DNA of 64,000 nucleotides from Candidatus Zymogenaceae bacterium (GCA_016931225.1 JAFGFE010000010.1:62001-126000), one strand, 5' to 3'. Counted from the first letter of the stretch, positions 1-9,354 are shown. Notes: generated from the letters alone by a model not told the origin. Translations and numbers: made by a program.

Positions 1-384
1 TTGAGCGCCGCCTTCGTTCCTGAAATCCCTGCTGTTCATGTTGAGGAGATCGACGAAAATCTCCATCTCACTGATGGTGAGGTCGTGCTTGAAGGTCAAT
101 TCACTGATATTTTTTAGAGTGAGCTCTTGAAAGAGCTTTTCTTGTATCTCGGCGTCTCCGCCTATGGGAATGTCGTTGTATTTCAGGTTTTTCTTGCCGA
201 CCGTGAGACGAAATTCGTTTTCCTCATCTAAAAAAGAGCGGAAAACATGGTAGGTATTCACCAGTATGTTTTTTCTGGTGGGGTGTCCGGGTGGATACAT
301 AAAACCGCTGCGCTGCGCCTTCATCAGTTCAACCAGTAGCGCTTCAACATGCGGATTGTGAGGAGTTGTGTTATCAACTACCAT
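1..384 (-). CDS. Hypothetical protein, N-terminal part (runs off the left edge)
   Basis: This frame is open from an ATG at 384 to the window edge, giving 128 residues with no stop. It begins MVVDNTTPHNPHVEALL and contains a segment reading roughly 'YPPGHPTRKNIL', a 'LTVGKKNLKYNDIPIGGD' stretch and a short acidic helical region near the end. This arrangement (a bundle with a 'YPPGHP' motif, then a statement-like 'G.x.L.Y...P.G' hairpin) resembles the N-terminal region of multidomain deltaproteobacterial proteins that carry HEAT, HDOD or HD-GYP domains later, but the diagnostic part lies outside the window. No clear ribosome binding site precedes the ATG. The function cannot be assigned. Confidence 0.6.
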   Translation of the reverse strand, partial: MVVDNTTPHNPHVEALLVELMKAQRSGFMYPPGHPTRKNILVNTYHVFRSFLDEENEFRLTVGKKNLKYNDIPIGGDAEIQEKLFQELTLKNISELTFKHDLTISEMEIFVDLLNMNSRDFRNEGGAQ

Positions 385-478
385 TGGGCCTGCTTGTATA
401 GAGTAACAGGTGGAAAGTATAAGATCGGTATTTTTATATAACGCCTTTCTTCGATTTTTTATCGTATATCAGTACCCG

Positions 479-1447
479 TCAGGCGCTTCGTTCAATGATA
501 TAATCGGCTATGCCTATCAGGGCCTGTTTCTCTTCCGAATCCATGAGATACGAAAGTTCTTTTTTTGCGTCATCCACGTAATGAGCGGCCCTCTTAAGGG
601 AAAAATCAATCCCGCCGTTTTTACGGACCAACCGGGCGATTTCCCTGAATTCGTCGTCTGAAAGGGTGTTCGCGTAAAACAACCCGGTCACATACGCGCG
701 CTCCTCATCGTTCATCCTGCTCAGGGCGTATATCAACGGAAGCGTCGGTTTTCGTTCGGTAAAATCGATTCCGACCGGTTTCCCAAGATCGCTCGACCTG
801 GAGACATAATCGAGAACGTCGTCGACGATCTGAAACGCCATTCCCAGTCCCTCGCCGAAGCGGACGATTCTTTCTTCGTCCTCCTCGGTTGCATCGCCGA
901 GGATGGTCCCGATACGACATGCGGCCGAAATCAATATGGCGGTTTTGTTATAAATGACCTTCAGATACTCTTGTTCGCTAATGTCTATTCTATCCCCAAG
1001 ACTGATCTGGAACATCTCTCCTTCCGACATCTTCTTGGTGGTTTCCGATACGATCTGAAGAATCCTGAGACTGCCGGAATCCACCATGATGGAAAAGGCC
1101 TGAGAGATCAGAAAATCGCCCACAAGAATACTCGCCTCGTTCCCCCACAGTCGGTTGACCGACTGCACACCCCGACGCATGTCGGCTTTATCCACCACGT
1201 CGTCATGAAGCAGTGTGGCCGCGTGTATCAGTTCAATTACCCCCGCAAGGGGAAGATACTGGTGGCGATCACCGTGAAAGAGGCGCGCGCATAATATCAA
1301 CAGCGACGGGCGAAAGCGCTTCCCGCCGGAGGAGAAGAGATGACGGCCGATTTTTGGAATCAACGTGACATCCGATGCGAGATTGTCTGCCAGTTCCGAC
1401 TCCAGGGCCTTCAGATCATCTTCTATAACTGAAAATGTTTCTGTCAT
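479..1447 (-). CDS. Long-chain polyprenyl diphosphate synthase
   Basis: Trans-isoprenyl diphosphate synthase of 322 residues, the usual length. It condenses isopentenyl diphosphate onto an allylic primer to give the side chain of quinones or the lipid carrier. The substrate-binding GGKRFRP is at about 41-47, the first aspartate-rich motif (DDVVD) at 82-86 and the second (DDVLD) at 209-213. The residues just before the first motif are small (Ala-Ala-Thr-Leu-Leu-His), without the bulky aromatic that stops the chain in short-chain enzymes, so a C30-C50 product of the HepT/IspB type is likely. It lies 9 bp downstream of ssb on the same strand and may be cotranscribed. The exact chain length cannot be read from sequence. 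Confidence 0.9.
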   Translation of the reverse strand: MTETFSVIEDDLKALESELADNLASDVTLIPKIGRHLFSSGGKRFRPSLLILCARLFHGDRHQYLPLAGVIELIHAATLLHDDVVDKADMRRGVQSVNRLWGNEASILVGDFLISQAFSIMVDSGSLRILQIVSETTKKMSEGEMFQISLGDRIDISEQEYLKVIYNKTAILISAACRIGTILGDATEEDEERIVRFGEGLGMAFQIVDDVLDYVSRSSDLGKPVGIDFTERKPTLPLIYALSRMNDEERAYVTGLFYANTLSDDEFREIARLVRKNGGIDFSLKRAAHYVDDAKKELSYLMDSEEKQALIGIADYIIERSA

Positions 1448-1456
1448 GAGCGGGTG

Positions 1457-1912
1457 TTAGAAGGGGATATCGTCGTCGTCGGGTGGACCCGGAGTGCCGG
1501 ACGGTGGTCCGCTTCTTCTGTCCTGGTTGTAATAATCATTTGAGTCCGAATAACCATCCGACGGCCGTGCCCCCGGGCCGCTTCCGCTCAGCATGACCAT
1601 CTCCCTGGCGACGATCTCCGTGGTATATCGCTTGTTGCCGTCCCGGTCGTCCCACGACCGTGTCTGTATTCTCCCCTCTATGTAAACCTGCTTGCCCTTG
1701 GAAAGGTATTCTCCGCAGATTTCTCCCAGTTTGCCCCATGCCACAACCCGGTGCCATTCGGTGCGTTCCTGCTTTTCGCCGGAGGAGCGATCGGTCCATC
1801 GTTCGTTTGTGGCGATGTTGAACGTCGTGACGGCCGTGCCGTTGGCCGTGTATCGCACCTCTGGGTCCGCCCCCAAATTTCCAACCAGGATGGCTTTGTT
1901 TACTCCGCTCAC
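1457..1912 (-). CDS. ssb: Single-stranded DNA-binding protein
   Basis: A 151-residue SSB that coats single-stranded DNA in replication, recombination and repair. The N-terminal OB-fold reads [21 protein letters not shown], followed by the typical '[31 protein letters not shown]' type core, a Gly/Pro/Asp-rich linker and the acidic tip DDDDIPF, which docks partner proteins. The start codon is GTG, preceded by a GGATAG-like binding site. It is divergent from recJ across 272 bp; SSB tips are known to recruit RecJ, so the neighbourhood is functionally sensible. Confidence 0.95.
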   Translation of the reverse strand: MSGVNKAILVGNLGADPEVRYTANGTAVTTFNIATNERWTDRSSGEKQERTEWHRVVAWGKLGEICGEYLSKGKQVYIEGRIQTRSWDDRDGNKRYTTEIVAREMVMLSGSGPGARPSDGYSDSNDYYNQDRRSGPPSGTPGPPDDDDIPF

Positions 1913-2148
1913 GGTCTATCCAATACTATGTATGCAGAAAAAAATGAATTGATTGGTCTTATATAAATCGATCAACGGCCTATACACAATCGGACACAAA
2001 CTGACTCACCCCCGTGGGGTGATGTAACAGCTGTATAGCCCGGTGCTCGTTTCTTTTTCCCACCGAAACCGGTCCATATAAGTAAAATTTATTGTATCAT
2101 GTACGATATCCAAGTCAAGTTTTTAAAACGCACAAAAGCCCATCACGC

Positions 2149-2177
2149 TTGACAGGTAGTGCCGCATTGCCTATAAT
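2149..2177 (+). promoter_or_regulatory. Consensus sigma70-type promoter of recJ
   Basis: TTGACA (2149-2154), a 17-nt spacer and TATAAT (2172-2177), both perfect consensus. The -10 box ends only 7 nt before the recJ ATG at 2185, so transcription should begin at or next to the start codon. Confidence 0.8.
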
Positions 2178-2184
2178 TATTTAA

Positions 2185-3918
2185 ATGAACAATTCATCAA
2201 TATCGGATGCCCGTTGGGACACGCTGACGACAAATGACGCGGCGGTTTTTGATCTTGTATCCGCCCTGAGTCGGATATACTCCCTTTCCATTTCGCCGAT
2301 AACCGCCTCTCTCCTGGTGAACCGAGGATTTAACGATCCCGATAATGTATATCGGTTCCTTTACCCCGATCTCTCCCATATGCCCGATCCCTTTCTGATG
2401 GTGGATATGGATCGAGCGGTTTCCGGAGTGATGGATGCCGTCGTGTCCGGAAAACGCATATGGGTATACGGCGATTACGACGTGGACGGCATTACGTCGG
2501 TGTCCATTATTGTCCTCTTTTTCCGCTCCCTGGGTGTCGACGTTTCGTATTACATCCCGGACCGCGTGTCCGAGGGATACGGCTTGAATGAAGACGCCGT
2601 CAGGCATATCGCCGGTCGGGGGGCCGAACTCATCATCACCGTCGACTGCGGCATATCGAATCACCGGGAAATCGAACTAGCCAAAAACCTCGGGATTTCG
2701 GTCGTTGTGACCGATCATCACGAAGTTCCCGATGTACTCCCCGACGCCCTGGCGGTGCTGGACCCGAAACGGCCCGATTGCCGATTTCCCCACGACAACC
2801 TCGCCGGCGTGGGCATCGCATATAACCTGCTGGTCGCCCTGAGGATGCGCATGAGGGACGAGGGGACGTTTGATGATCTCCCGAACCTGAAACGCTATCT
2901 TGACCTGGTGGCCCTGGGAACGGTGGCGGATATTGTTCCCCTGGTAGGGGAAAACCGTCTCTTTGTGAAATACGGGTTGATGGAGCTCAATGAGACCGAC
3001 AGGCCCGGAATCGTGGCACTGAAGGAGATCGCGGGGATAAAGGATGTGGGGACCACGGAAATCAGCTTTCGTATTGCGCCCCGGATTAACGCATCGGGCC
3101 GGGTCGGCAGCGCCGACCAGAGCGTCCGTCTTATGACAACCGAAGACCCGGCCGAAGCCCTCGCCATCGCCCGTGATCTGGATCGTGATAACCGAACGCG
3201 CCAGGAAATGGAGGAGCAGGTGCTCCGCCAGGCTCTGGAGGCTATAGACCATGAAACGCTCGATGGACACTGCTCCATCGTGCTGGCGTCGGAACAGTGG
3301 CATCCGGGAGTTGTGGGGATCGTCGCGTCCCGTCTGGTCGATCGATTCTACCGACCCATTATCATGATGTCTCTCTCCGACGGAATCGCCAAGGGATCGG
3401 CCCGCAGCATTCACGGGTTTCATCTCTATCAGGGGCTGACGAAGCTGGAAGAGCTCCTCATCGGATTCGGGGGACATCAATACGCCGCGGGATTGTCCAT
3501 GGAAAAGGGGAATATCTCGGAATTTCGGGACAGATTTGACGCGGTTGTTCGGGAGATGACCTGTGACGAGGATTTCATCCCCACCGTGAAGATCGATGCT
3601 GAGATCGTTCTCTCCGATATCCACAAACGAAACCTACTGCACGAAATCAAGCTGATGATGCCCTTCGGCGCGGGAAATCCGGAACCGCAGTTCCTCACCC
3701 GGTGCCTCATGGTAAAGGAGGCCCGGATCGTGGGGAGAAATCACCTGAGAATGGTGTTCAAGGATGACAAGATGAACTGGGACGCCATCGCCTTCGGACA
3801 GGGCCGGCTTCTCAATAATCCCATTGATACCGTGGACGCGGTTTTCGCCATTCGCGAAAACCGATGGAACCGAAGCGGCTCCTGCGAGTTGCATATAAAG
3901 GATATTCGTGTGGAATAG
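2185..3918 (+). CDS. recJ: Single-stranded-DNA-specific exonuclease RecJ
   Basis: 5'-3' exonuclease on single-stranded DNA used in recombination and mismatch repair; 577 residues, normal for the family. It is a DHH phosphoesterase: motif I reads YGDYDVDG at about residues 95-102, the DHH triad is at about 176-178 (VTDHHE), and the DHHA1 glycine-rich motif (GGHQYAAG) lies at about 430-437, followed by the C-terminal OB domain. The N-terminus (SLSISPITASLLVNRGF) matches where RecJ proteins normally begin, so the ATG at 2185 is chosen although no Shine-Dalgarno precedes it. Divergently transcribed from ssb. Confidence 0.95.
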   Translation: MNNSSISDARWDTLTTNDAAVFDLVSALSRIYSLSISPITASLLVNRGFNDPDNVYRFLYPDLSHMPDPFLMVDMDRAVSGVMDAVVSGKRIWVYGDYDVDGITSVSIIVLFFRSLGVDVSYYIPDRVSEGYGLNEDAVRHIAGRGAELIITVDCGISNHREIELAKNLGISVVVTDHHEVPDVLPDALAVLDPKRPDCRFPHDNLAGVGIAYNLLVALRMRMRDEGTFDDLPNLKRYLDLVALGTVADIVPLVGENRLFVKYGLMELNETDRPGIVALKEIAGIKDVGTTEISFRIAPRINASGRVGSADQSVRLMTTEDPAEALAIARDLDRDNRTRQEMEEQVLRQALEAIDHETLDGHCSIVLASEQWHPGVVGIVASRLVDRFYRPIIMMSLSDGIAKGSARSIHGFHLYQGLTKLEELLIGFGGHQYAAGLSMEKGNISEFRDRFDAVVREMTCDEDFIPTVKIDAEIVLSDIHKRNLLHEIKLMMPFGAGNPEPQFLTRCLMVKEARIVGRNHLRMVFKDDKMNWDAIAFGQGRLLNNPIDTVDAVFAIRENRWNRSGSCELHIKDIRVE

Positions 3919-3944
3919 GTCGGGGCCGGAGTCTGCCTTTTGTG

Positions 3945-4700
3945 TTATGCTCCGACGCTGGCCAGCGCTCGAGTCCGGTCGATGAAATCGTTCCTGACCA
4001 GGTATTCAAGGGTGTCCCCGGAAAGGATCATTCGATTCTGGTCGGTGCGGGCCGCCCGTGTTCCCGCCTCTAAAAACGCATTAATCGCCTGATGTCTATC
4101 ACCCAGCGCATGATACATGATTCCCCGCATCTGGCATTTCGCCGCATACACCGCCTCCCGAACGGGACCGTCCGGCGCCTGATATACGGACAGCCCTCGG
4201 CGGTAGAGGGGCAGGGGGTTGAGCCCCCTGGCGTTTTCGGCTTTCCCCAGCAGGAACCACGCCCGGACGTCCCGGTTTCCTTCCGGTATCGATTCGATGT
4301 GCCGCAGGCTCTCTTCCAGTCGATGCGTGTTCATCAGGCACAGCGCCAGATCGAATACGATGTCGATACGCCCGGGATTCCCGGAAAGCGAGGCTTCGAA
4401 GTGCCGGGAGGCCTCGGCAAAGCGACCCCGCTCCATTTCAATGAATCCAACGGCGTCGTGGGCGATCGCGTTGTCAGGATCACGGGCGATGATCCTGTTG
4501 AAATATTCTATGCTCTCGTTCGTGCGTCCCAGCTCATACAGGAGCAACCCTGCGTGTCCCCAGGCGGGGGGATTGTCAGGCTCATGCTCCAGCATTTTCA
4601 TGAAATAGTCCAATGAGCGCTGAAAAAACGCCATGCGGTGGGCGTACTCGTCCGTTGTGCAAAAGCTGTGCGGTGGTTCGGTGATTTTCGAAATGGTCAT
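3945..4700 (-). CDS. TPR-repeat protein
   Basis: A 251-residue protein built from tetratricopeptide-like repeats (for example 'AWGHAGLLLYELGRTNESIEYFNRIIARDPDN' spread over consecutive helices, then 'AHDAVGFIEMERGRFAEASRHFEASL'). Such repeats usually mediate protein-protein contacts; no enzymatic domain or signal peptide is visible. The frame is open upstream to 4787, but a strong promoter on the same strand (4741-4769) predicts transcription starting near 4734, so the ATG at 4700 is preferred. It ends 26 bp from the convergent recJ stop. Its partner is unknown. Confidence 0.75.
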   Translation of the reverse strand: MTISKITEPPHSFCTTDEYAHRMAFFQRSLDYFMKMLEHEPDNPPAWGHAGLLLYELGRTNESIEYFNRIIARDPDNAIAHDAVGFIEMERGRFAEASRHFEASLSGNPGRIDIVFDLALCLMNTHRLEESLRHIESIPEGNRDVRAWFLLGKAENARGLNPLPLYRRGLSVYQAPDGPVREAVYAAKCQMRGIMYHALGDRHQAINAFLEAGTRAARTDQNRMILSGDTLEYLVRNDFIDRTRALASVGA

Positions 4701-4740
4701 AACGTCATATATGCAAAAGTGCCGTTCCCATGAAGCGATA

Positions 4741-4769
4741 ATTGTATATCGTATATGCTCGAGTGTCAA
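4741..4769 (-). promoter_or_regulatory. Sigma70-type promoter of the TPR gene
   Basis: Read on the minus strand: TTGACA (4764-4769), a 17-nt spacer and TACAAT (4741-4746). The predicted transcription start near 4734 rules out the longer version of the downstream gene. Confidence 0.7.
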
Positions 4770-4861
4770 AGGATTTGGAGTCATCAAGGAAAACCATTTT
4801 ACTTGCGTTGAGTCTCTTTTGATGATAGAAACAGAAACGGTTTTTATAGGCGATTGATAGA

Positions 4862-5242
4862 ATGATAGAGTTGAATTTTGAGAAGTTTCATGGTCTGGTG
4901 CCGGTGGTGATACAGGATCATGCCGATGGACAGGTTCTCATGGTCGGATTTATGAACCGGGAAGCCTGGGAGCGAACCCTTGCCGAGGGGGAGGTGGTTT
5001 ATTACAGCCGCTCCAGAGACGGTATGTGGAAAAAGGGGGAAACCTCCGGGAACGTCCAGAAGGTAAAAAATATTTTCGTCGATTGCGATGAAGACACCCT
5101 GCTGATTACCGTGGACCAGGTCGGCGGCGCCGCGTGCCATACCGGATACCGCACCTGTTTTTATCGAAGGGTGGTCGATGGGGAGATGGTTGAAGAGGGC
5201 ACGCGCGTGTTTGATCCCGATGAGGTGTACAAGAAGAGCTGA
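4862..5242 (+). CDS. hisI: Phosphoribosyl-AMP cyclohydrolase
   Basis: Opens the adenine ring of phosphoribosyl-AMP, the third step of histidine biosynthesis, in the cytoplasm. At 126 residues it is a stand-alone cyclohydrolase without the HisE pyrophosphohydrolase domain. Diagnostic motifs are [16 protein letters not shown] (about 58-73), the metal-binding DCDEDT segment, and [13 protein letters not shown] with the two zinc-binding cysteines. No other histidine gene is adjacent; a PHP-type histidinol-phosphatase-like gene lies far away near 43 kb. A GC-rich hairpin without a T-run (5257-5278) follows the stop. Confidence 0.93.
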   Translation: MIELNFEKFHGLVPVVIQDHADGQVLMVGFMNREAWERTLAEGEVVYYSRSRDGMWKKGETSGNVQKVKNIFVDCDEDTLLITVDQVGGAACHTGYRTCFYRRVVDGEMVEEGTRVFDPDEVYKKS

Positions 5243-5559
5243 TGTGTGTCGTCACCGGGCGCCCGATCTCGAGCGCCCGCATAAAGAGCAGGCTCTGTGA
5301 AGGAAAAAAGCCGATATAAGGAGTATGTCTGTTTTCACCGGCGGGAAGCGACGTGTCGCACAGGTCATGGAGCGGTAGAGGGATCTTTCAGGGAACAGTT
5401 TTCGTCTTTTATGCAAGATGTTACGTGGTTGAAGAAAGACCGTACAGTATGGTATATATCGATTAAAGTGCAGGAAGAACCGATGACAACCGCCGCCGGG
5501 AACAGGTGGCTTTCATTCACAATTCACGACGGGTATTCATATCTATCGTGGAGTATCTC

Positions 5560-6147
5560 ATGAGTGAATCGGAGAAGACCGTCACCAACATCTCAATCAG
5601 GGCAACCTACGACTCTCTTGGAGATGTCCTGGGTCCCCGGGCCCGAGACATGATATTCAGGAACGCCGGCATGGGGCGTGTGCTGGAAAGCGTTCCCGAT
5701 TATACCTGGGAGAAGAATTATACAAACGCCGAACTGGTGATGTTGTACTACAAGACGGTTGATCTGGTGGGAGTGGTGGGAGCCCAGGGGATTCTCCGGC
5801 AGATGGGATACACAAACGCCGAAAAGACCGACCAGGTTCTGCGGATACTCGATCAATTCACTGACCTGTCGCCCAAAGAGCTGTTGTATAAAGGGTTTGA
5901 ATTGCTCAAAACCGCCATTAACCGGGGAGACGTGGAAAACGGGATCGGCGATGTCCCGCAATTCAACGTACACGACTGCACGATGTGTCGTGGTGTCGTC
6001 AGCAGAAAGCCGTACTGCTCTCCATATGCCGGCGCGCTCCAGTATTTTACCGATCGAGCCTTCGGCAGGGGAGAATACCTGGTGATCGAAACCAAGTGCA
6101 AGGCGAAGGGAGACGATACCTGCCTGTTTGAACTGAGACAGAGATAG
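5560..6147 (+). CDS. V4R (4-vinyl reductase) domain protein
   Basis: A 195-residue protein with a C-terminal V4R domain, a predicted small-molecule-binding module found in transcription factors and in bacteriochlorophyll and phenol metabolism. The domain signature is a Cys-rich segment (CTMCRG, then YCSPYAG) followed by VIETKCKAKGDDTCLFEL. The N-terminal half resembles heme-NO-binding/V4R-type helical regions (MIFRNAGMGRVLE, YTNAELVMLYYKTVDLVG). The ATG at 5560 is chosen because GTGGAG stands 7 nt upstream; the frame is open further upstream without a better signal. The bound ligand is unknown. It could be a sensor for the downstream racemase-like gene, but that is only proximity. Confidence 0.75.
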   Translation: MSESEKTVTNISIRATYDSLGDVLGPRARDMIFRNAGMGRVLESVPDYTWEKNYTNAELVMLYYKTVDLVGVVGAQGILRQMGYTNAEKTDQVLRILDQFTDLSPKELLYKGFELLKTAINRGDVENGIGDVPQFNVHDCTMCRGVVSRKPYCSPYAGALQYFTDRAFGRGEYLVIETKCKAKGDDTCLFELRQR

Positions 6148-6257
6148 TCTCGTCTCACGATTTCACAGCCGACATCCCGCCGTATTGGATACAACGGTGC
6201 GTCTCTTGCGGGGATAACAGACGGGAGAATTTCATACAGCATGGAGCGCCGCCGATC

Positions 6258-7490
6258 ATGAAGGTGAACCTGCCCGAACTGCTTTGGTACGGTAACCGGA
6301 CCCTCACCATCGATCTTCCCGACGACTGGGACGTGACCCTGCATCCCATGCGGGGGGCCGAGTCCCCTCCCCTTTCCACCGACGACATGAGGCGGGCGCT
6401 GACCTCGCCGTGCGGTTCCCCCCGGCTTCTTGATCTGGCCCGGGGAAAGCGGACCGCCGTCATCGTCTTCGATGACATCACCCGCCCCACCCGGGTGGGG
6501 GAGATCGCACCGCTTGTTATCGAGGAGCTGATAGCCGGGGGCATCGATGAGGGGGAGATCACCTTCGTCTGCGCCCTGGGAAACCACGGCGCCCATACCT
6601 CCCACGAATTCAGAAAGAAGCTCAGCCCGGATATTCTGGAGCGCTTTCGCGTCTTCAACCACAACGCCTATGAACACTGTGTGCTCAAAGGGGAGACGTC
6701 CCGGGGGACGAAGGTACTCATCAACCGGGAGGTGGCGGAGGCGGACCTGGTCGTGGGCATCGGCTGCGTGACGGCCCACGCCAACACCGGCTTTTCCGGG
6801 GGAGGAAAGATCATGCTCCCCGGTGTGTCCCATATAGACAGCGCCGCCCACTATCACATCCAGGTCCACGGTATCGCTCCCGAGACCTGCGGCCTGGGCC
6901 GGTTTGACGGGAATGTCATGGAGGCGGACATCCGGGAGGCGGCGCGCTTGGCGGGGCTGGACTTCAAGGTGGATGTCCTGGTCAACGGCAGGGGAGAGAC
7001 GGCGGTCTTTTTTTGCGGAGACGTTCTGGCACAGCATGATAAGGCGGTAGAACAGGCCAAAAGCTTCTACGCCCTTGATCCCGCGCCGGAAGATCGCGAT
7101 GTCATCATCTCCAACGCATTTATCAAGGCGAACGAATTATTCATCGCCGTGGCCCTGGGGGACCAGGCGCTTCGGGGTCGTCCGGGCACCGTGGTGGTCG
7201 TCGCCAACGCCCCCGAGGGACAGATTCCCCACTATTTCCAGCGCAGCTTCGGCCGGAATTACGGCGGCAGGCATTACCCCATCGCCCGGATTCGGGAAGG
7301 GCTTGATGTTATCCTGGTGGCGCCCCATTACGACAGGACCTTCACCGACTGGATTGAAAACCGGGAGGTGGTCAAGAGGGTGGCTTCGTGGGAGGAGGCG
7401 CGGCGTCTCCTGGAGGCGTCGCACGGTTCCGGCACCCGGGTGGGGGTGATTCCCAACGGCACCATTTCATATATTGATGCCGGCGTATAA
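6258..7490 (+). CDS. LarA-family nickel-dependent racemase-like protein (DUF2088)
   Basis: A 410-residue member of the lactate racemase LarA superfamily, enzymes that racemize or epimerize 2-hydroxy acids with a nickel-pincer nucleotide cofactor. The DDITRPTR motif is at about 72-79. Residues H174, K184 and H200 (in VTAH, SGGGK and AAHYH) coincide in number and context with the LarA residues that act as catalytic base, pincer-lysine and nickel ligand; a GNHGAH motif at 109-113 supplies the other histidine region. Cofactor-synthesis genes larB, larC and larE are not present nearby. The substrate is unknown; many paralogs act on acids other than lactate. Confidence 0.8.
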   Translation: MKVNLPELLWYGNRTLTIDLPDDWDVTLHPMRGAESPPLSTDDMRRALTSPCGSPRLLDLARGKRTAVIVFDDITRPTRVGEIAPLVIEELIAGGIDEGEITFVCALGNHGAHTSHEFRKKLSPDILERFRVFNHNAYEHCVLKGETSRGTKVLINREVAEADLVVGIGCVTAHANTGFSGGGKIMLPGVSHIDSAAHYHIQVHGIAPETCGLGRFDGNVMEADIREAARLAGLDFKVDVLVNGRGETAVFFCGDVLAQHDKAVEQAKSFYALDPAPEDRDVIISNAFIKANELFIAVALGDQALRGRPGTVVVVANAPEGQIPHYFQRSFGRNYGGRHYPIARIREGLDVILVAPHYDRTFTDWIENREVVKRVASWEEARRLLEASHGSGTRVGVIPNGTISYIDAGV

Positions 7491-7619
7491 TCCGGGGAGG
7501 TCGTGGTCCCCTCCATTGTTTCCCTCGGGACGCGAACGGTGGACGCCTCAAAGTCTCTCAGATGCGTGCATGCGCCGGGACCGCACATCCGCCTGTTTTT
7601 TCCCCGCCGATCGCCCGAT

Positions 7620-9047
7620 CTACGGGTCCGTCGAGATAAATGTCAGTTTGATAATCCGCTCGGTCTTCTCGGTGACATGAAAACGACGATCCACCGTGAA
7701 TCCCACCACCCATACGGGAGTCTCACCGCAGGCGACGATGGGGATGGAATCCCTCTGGGATCGTTCTATCTTCCGATCGATGAAGTAGTCCTTTATTTTT
7801 TTTGAGCCGCCGCCGCCCCCCGGGCTGATGCGGTCGCCGGGAAGTCGGGCGCGGACGGAGAGGGGGGCGGAGAGCAGGTCGGCGTCCAGATAGGCGAAAT
7901 CACTCCCCCGGGCGATACGGGAATCGGGCCCGTCGGGCGAAGACTCCTGGCGTTCGTGTGTGTCCCGCTCTCGCTCCAAAAATTCCGCCGTAATCGTCGC
8001 CTTCCAGCCGTCGAGGGCGGTCCTGCCGGGAACAGCGATCTGTACCGTTCCTTTTGGATCACATTCGGGGCCGCCGGATGTGATTGTAAGATTGTTATAT
8101 GTCCTGACGGCCTTCAGTCCGCCTGGAAGATCGATGGAGCGCTCTCCTCGGGAGGGGCCGGAGATCAGACGGCAGACGGCGTTGATGTGGGTGTCACCAA
8201 TGCGAAGCGGCTTCTTCCGATAGCCCTGTGCGCTGTAGATGAGCTTTTTGACAACCTCTTTTTTTATGCCGTCCGGCAGCTCGTCCACCTCCCCGATCGA
8301 TAGCGTCACCCCGGGACGTACCCTGGCCTCCGCTTTTACGTCCACCGATTCATACATCTTTCGAAGCCGGCCGATCGCACCTGCGATGTTCTCCTGCGCA
8401 CCGGGATTAATCTTGAGGAGCGCCGGGATGATCTCGCTTCTGATGCGGTTTCGGGTGTATGTGGGGGAAATGTTGGACGAATCCTCCACCCACGGGATTC
8501 CCCGCTTTCGGAGAAAATCTTCTATTTCGTAACGCGTCACGTCGATCAGCGGGCGGGTATAGGGTGGATCGTACGGACTGATGCCCGAGAGCCCCTGGGG
8601 TCCGGATCCGGTGACGAGGCGCATCAAAAAAGTCTCCACGTTATCGTCCCTGGTATGGCCGGTAGCGATCTTGGAGGCGCCTGAAAATTCGAGTGTTTTT
8701 CTGAAGAAGGCGTTCCGGACGTTCCTCCCCGCCTCCTGGATGCTTATCCCGTCCCTCCGGGCGATTTCCTTTACATTGACGTGGGTTACATGAACGTTGA
8801 GCCCGAGAAATCGAGCCAAGGCGACGGCGTGTTTTTCGTCCCTTTTGGATTCAGCGCCGCGCAGGCCGTGGTTTACATGGGCCGCCTCCACACGGATGTC
8901 GTATTCCTCTTGAAGATGCGTGAGGATGGTCAAGAGCGCCGTGGAGTCCGCCCCGCCGGAGATCGCCGTGATCACGACATCGCCGGGTACAAGCATTCCA
9001 TGGCTGTCTATCGATTCCCTGACGATGTTGATGACATCCTGTTTCAT
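7620..9047 (-). CDS. tilS: tRNA(Ile)-lysidine synthase
   Basis: Ligates lysine to C34 of the CAU-anticodon tRNA-Ile, converting its decoding from AUG to AUA; an essential cytoplasmic ATP-pyrophosphatase. With the ATG at 9047 it has 475 residues. The PP-loop SGGADS is at 30-35, followed by HVNHGLRG and the ATGHTRDDNVETFLMRL segment, and the C-terminal TilS domain is recognisable (RLPGDRISPGG, then KKIKDYFIDRKI). The frame is open further upstream, but the region before 9047 carries an extended -10 promoter (TGGTATACT on the minus strand; hexamer at 9054-9059), so the longer version is unlikely. No Shine-Dalgarno is visible. Confidence 0.93.
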   Translation of the reverse strand: MKQDVINIVRESIDSHGMLVPGDVVITAISGGADSTALLTILTHLQEEYDIRVEAAHVNHGLRGAESKRDEKHAVALARFLGLNVHVTHVNVKEIARRDGISIQEAGRNVRNAFFRKTLEFSGASKIATGHTRDDNVETFLMRLVTGSGPQGLSGISPYDPPYTRPLIDVTRYEIEDFLRKRGIPWVEDSSNISPTYTRNRIRSEIIPALLKINPGAQENIAGAIGRLRKMYESVDVKAEARVRPGVTLSIGEVDELPDGIKKEVVKKLIYSAQGYRKKPLRIGDTHINAVCRLISGPSRGERSIDLPGGLKAVRTYNNLTITSGGPECDPKGTVQIAVPGRTALDGWKATITAEFLERERDTHERQESSPDGPDSRIARGSDFAYLDADLLSAPLSVRARLPGDRISPGGGGGSKKIKDYFIDRKIERSQRDSIPIVACGETPVWVVGFTVDRRFHVTEKTERIIKLTFISTDP

Positions 9048-9053
9048 GGCCGT

Positions 9054-9059
9054 AGTATA
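9054..9059 (-). promoter_or_regulatory. Extended -10 promoter element of tilS
   Basis: On the minus strand TATACT (9054-9059) is preceded by TGG, an extended -10 arrangement, with no good -35 box. Only 6 nt separate it from the tilS ATG, so the transcript would be leaderless or nearly so. Confidence 0.5.
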
Positions 9060-9315
9060 CCACAATGAAGATGGGAATACATCCCGACTGACCGGGAGTT
9101 TACTATAAATACGTCGGGATGTGTGTAAAAAACAATCTCTCGATCGTTCAACACCGTTTACGTCGAGAAGCCACATCGTCGACCGGGATGGTATGGTCTT
9201 CCATACGCCGGTATGTGCCGTGTTTCGAGAATGGTCGGGAAAAGGGCGGTCGCACCTGTTCTAAAACGTTGACGGCACGCGATGCTACTCATACCAACAT
9301 GATAAAACAATAAAG

Positions 9316-9354
9316 ATGCAAAATATTTTACGTTTTGTGTATAATATTTTGCAT
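9316..9354. repeat. Perfect 12-bp AT-rich inverted repeat upstream of the tandem paralog pair
   Basis: ATGCAAAATATT (9316-9327) and AATATTTTGCAT (9343-9354) are exact reverse complements around a 15-nt centre that includes a TATAAT hexamer (9340-9345). It lies in the gene-free stretch 9048-9602 between tilS and the divergent small genes. It could be an operator around a promoter or a hairpin; it lacks the GC stem and T-run of a standard terminator. Confidence 0.6.

Noticed and set aside
5297-5559. Open frames between hisI and the V4R gene, including an upstream extension of V4R
   Set aside because: No ribosome binding sites or recognisable products; the V4R start is fixed by GTGGAG at 5548-5553.
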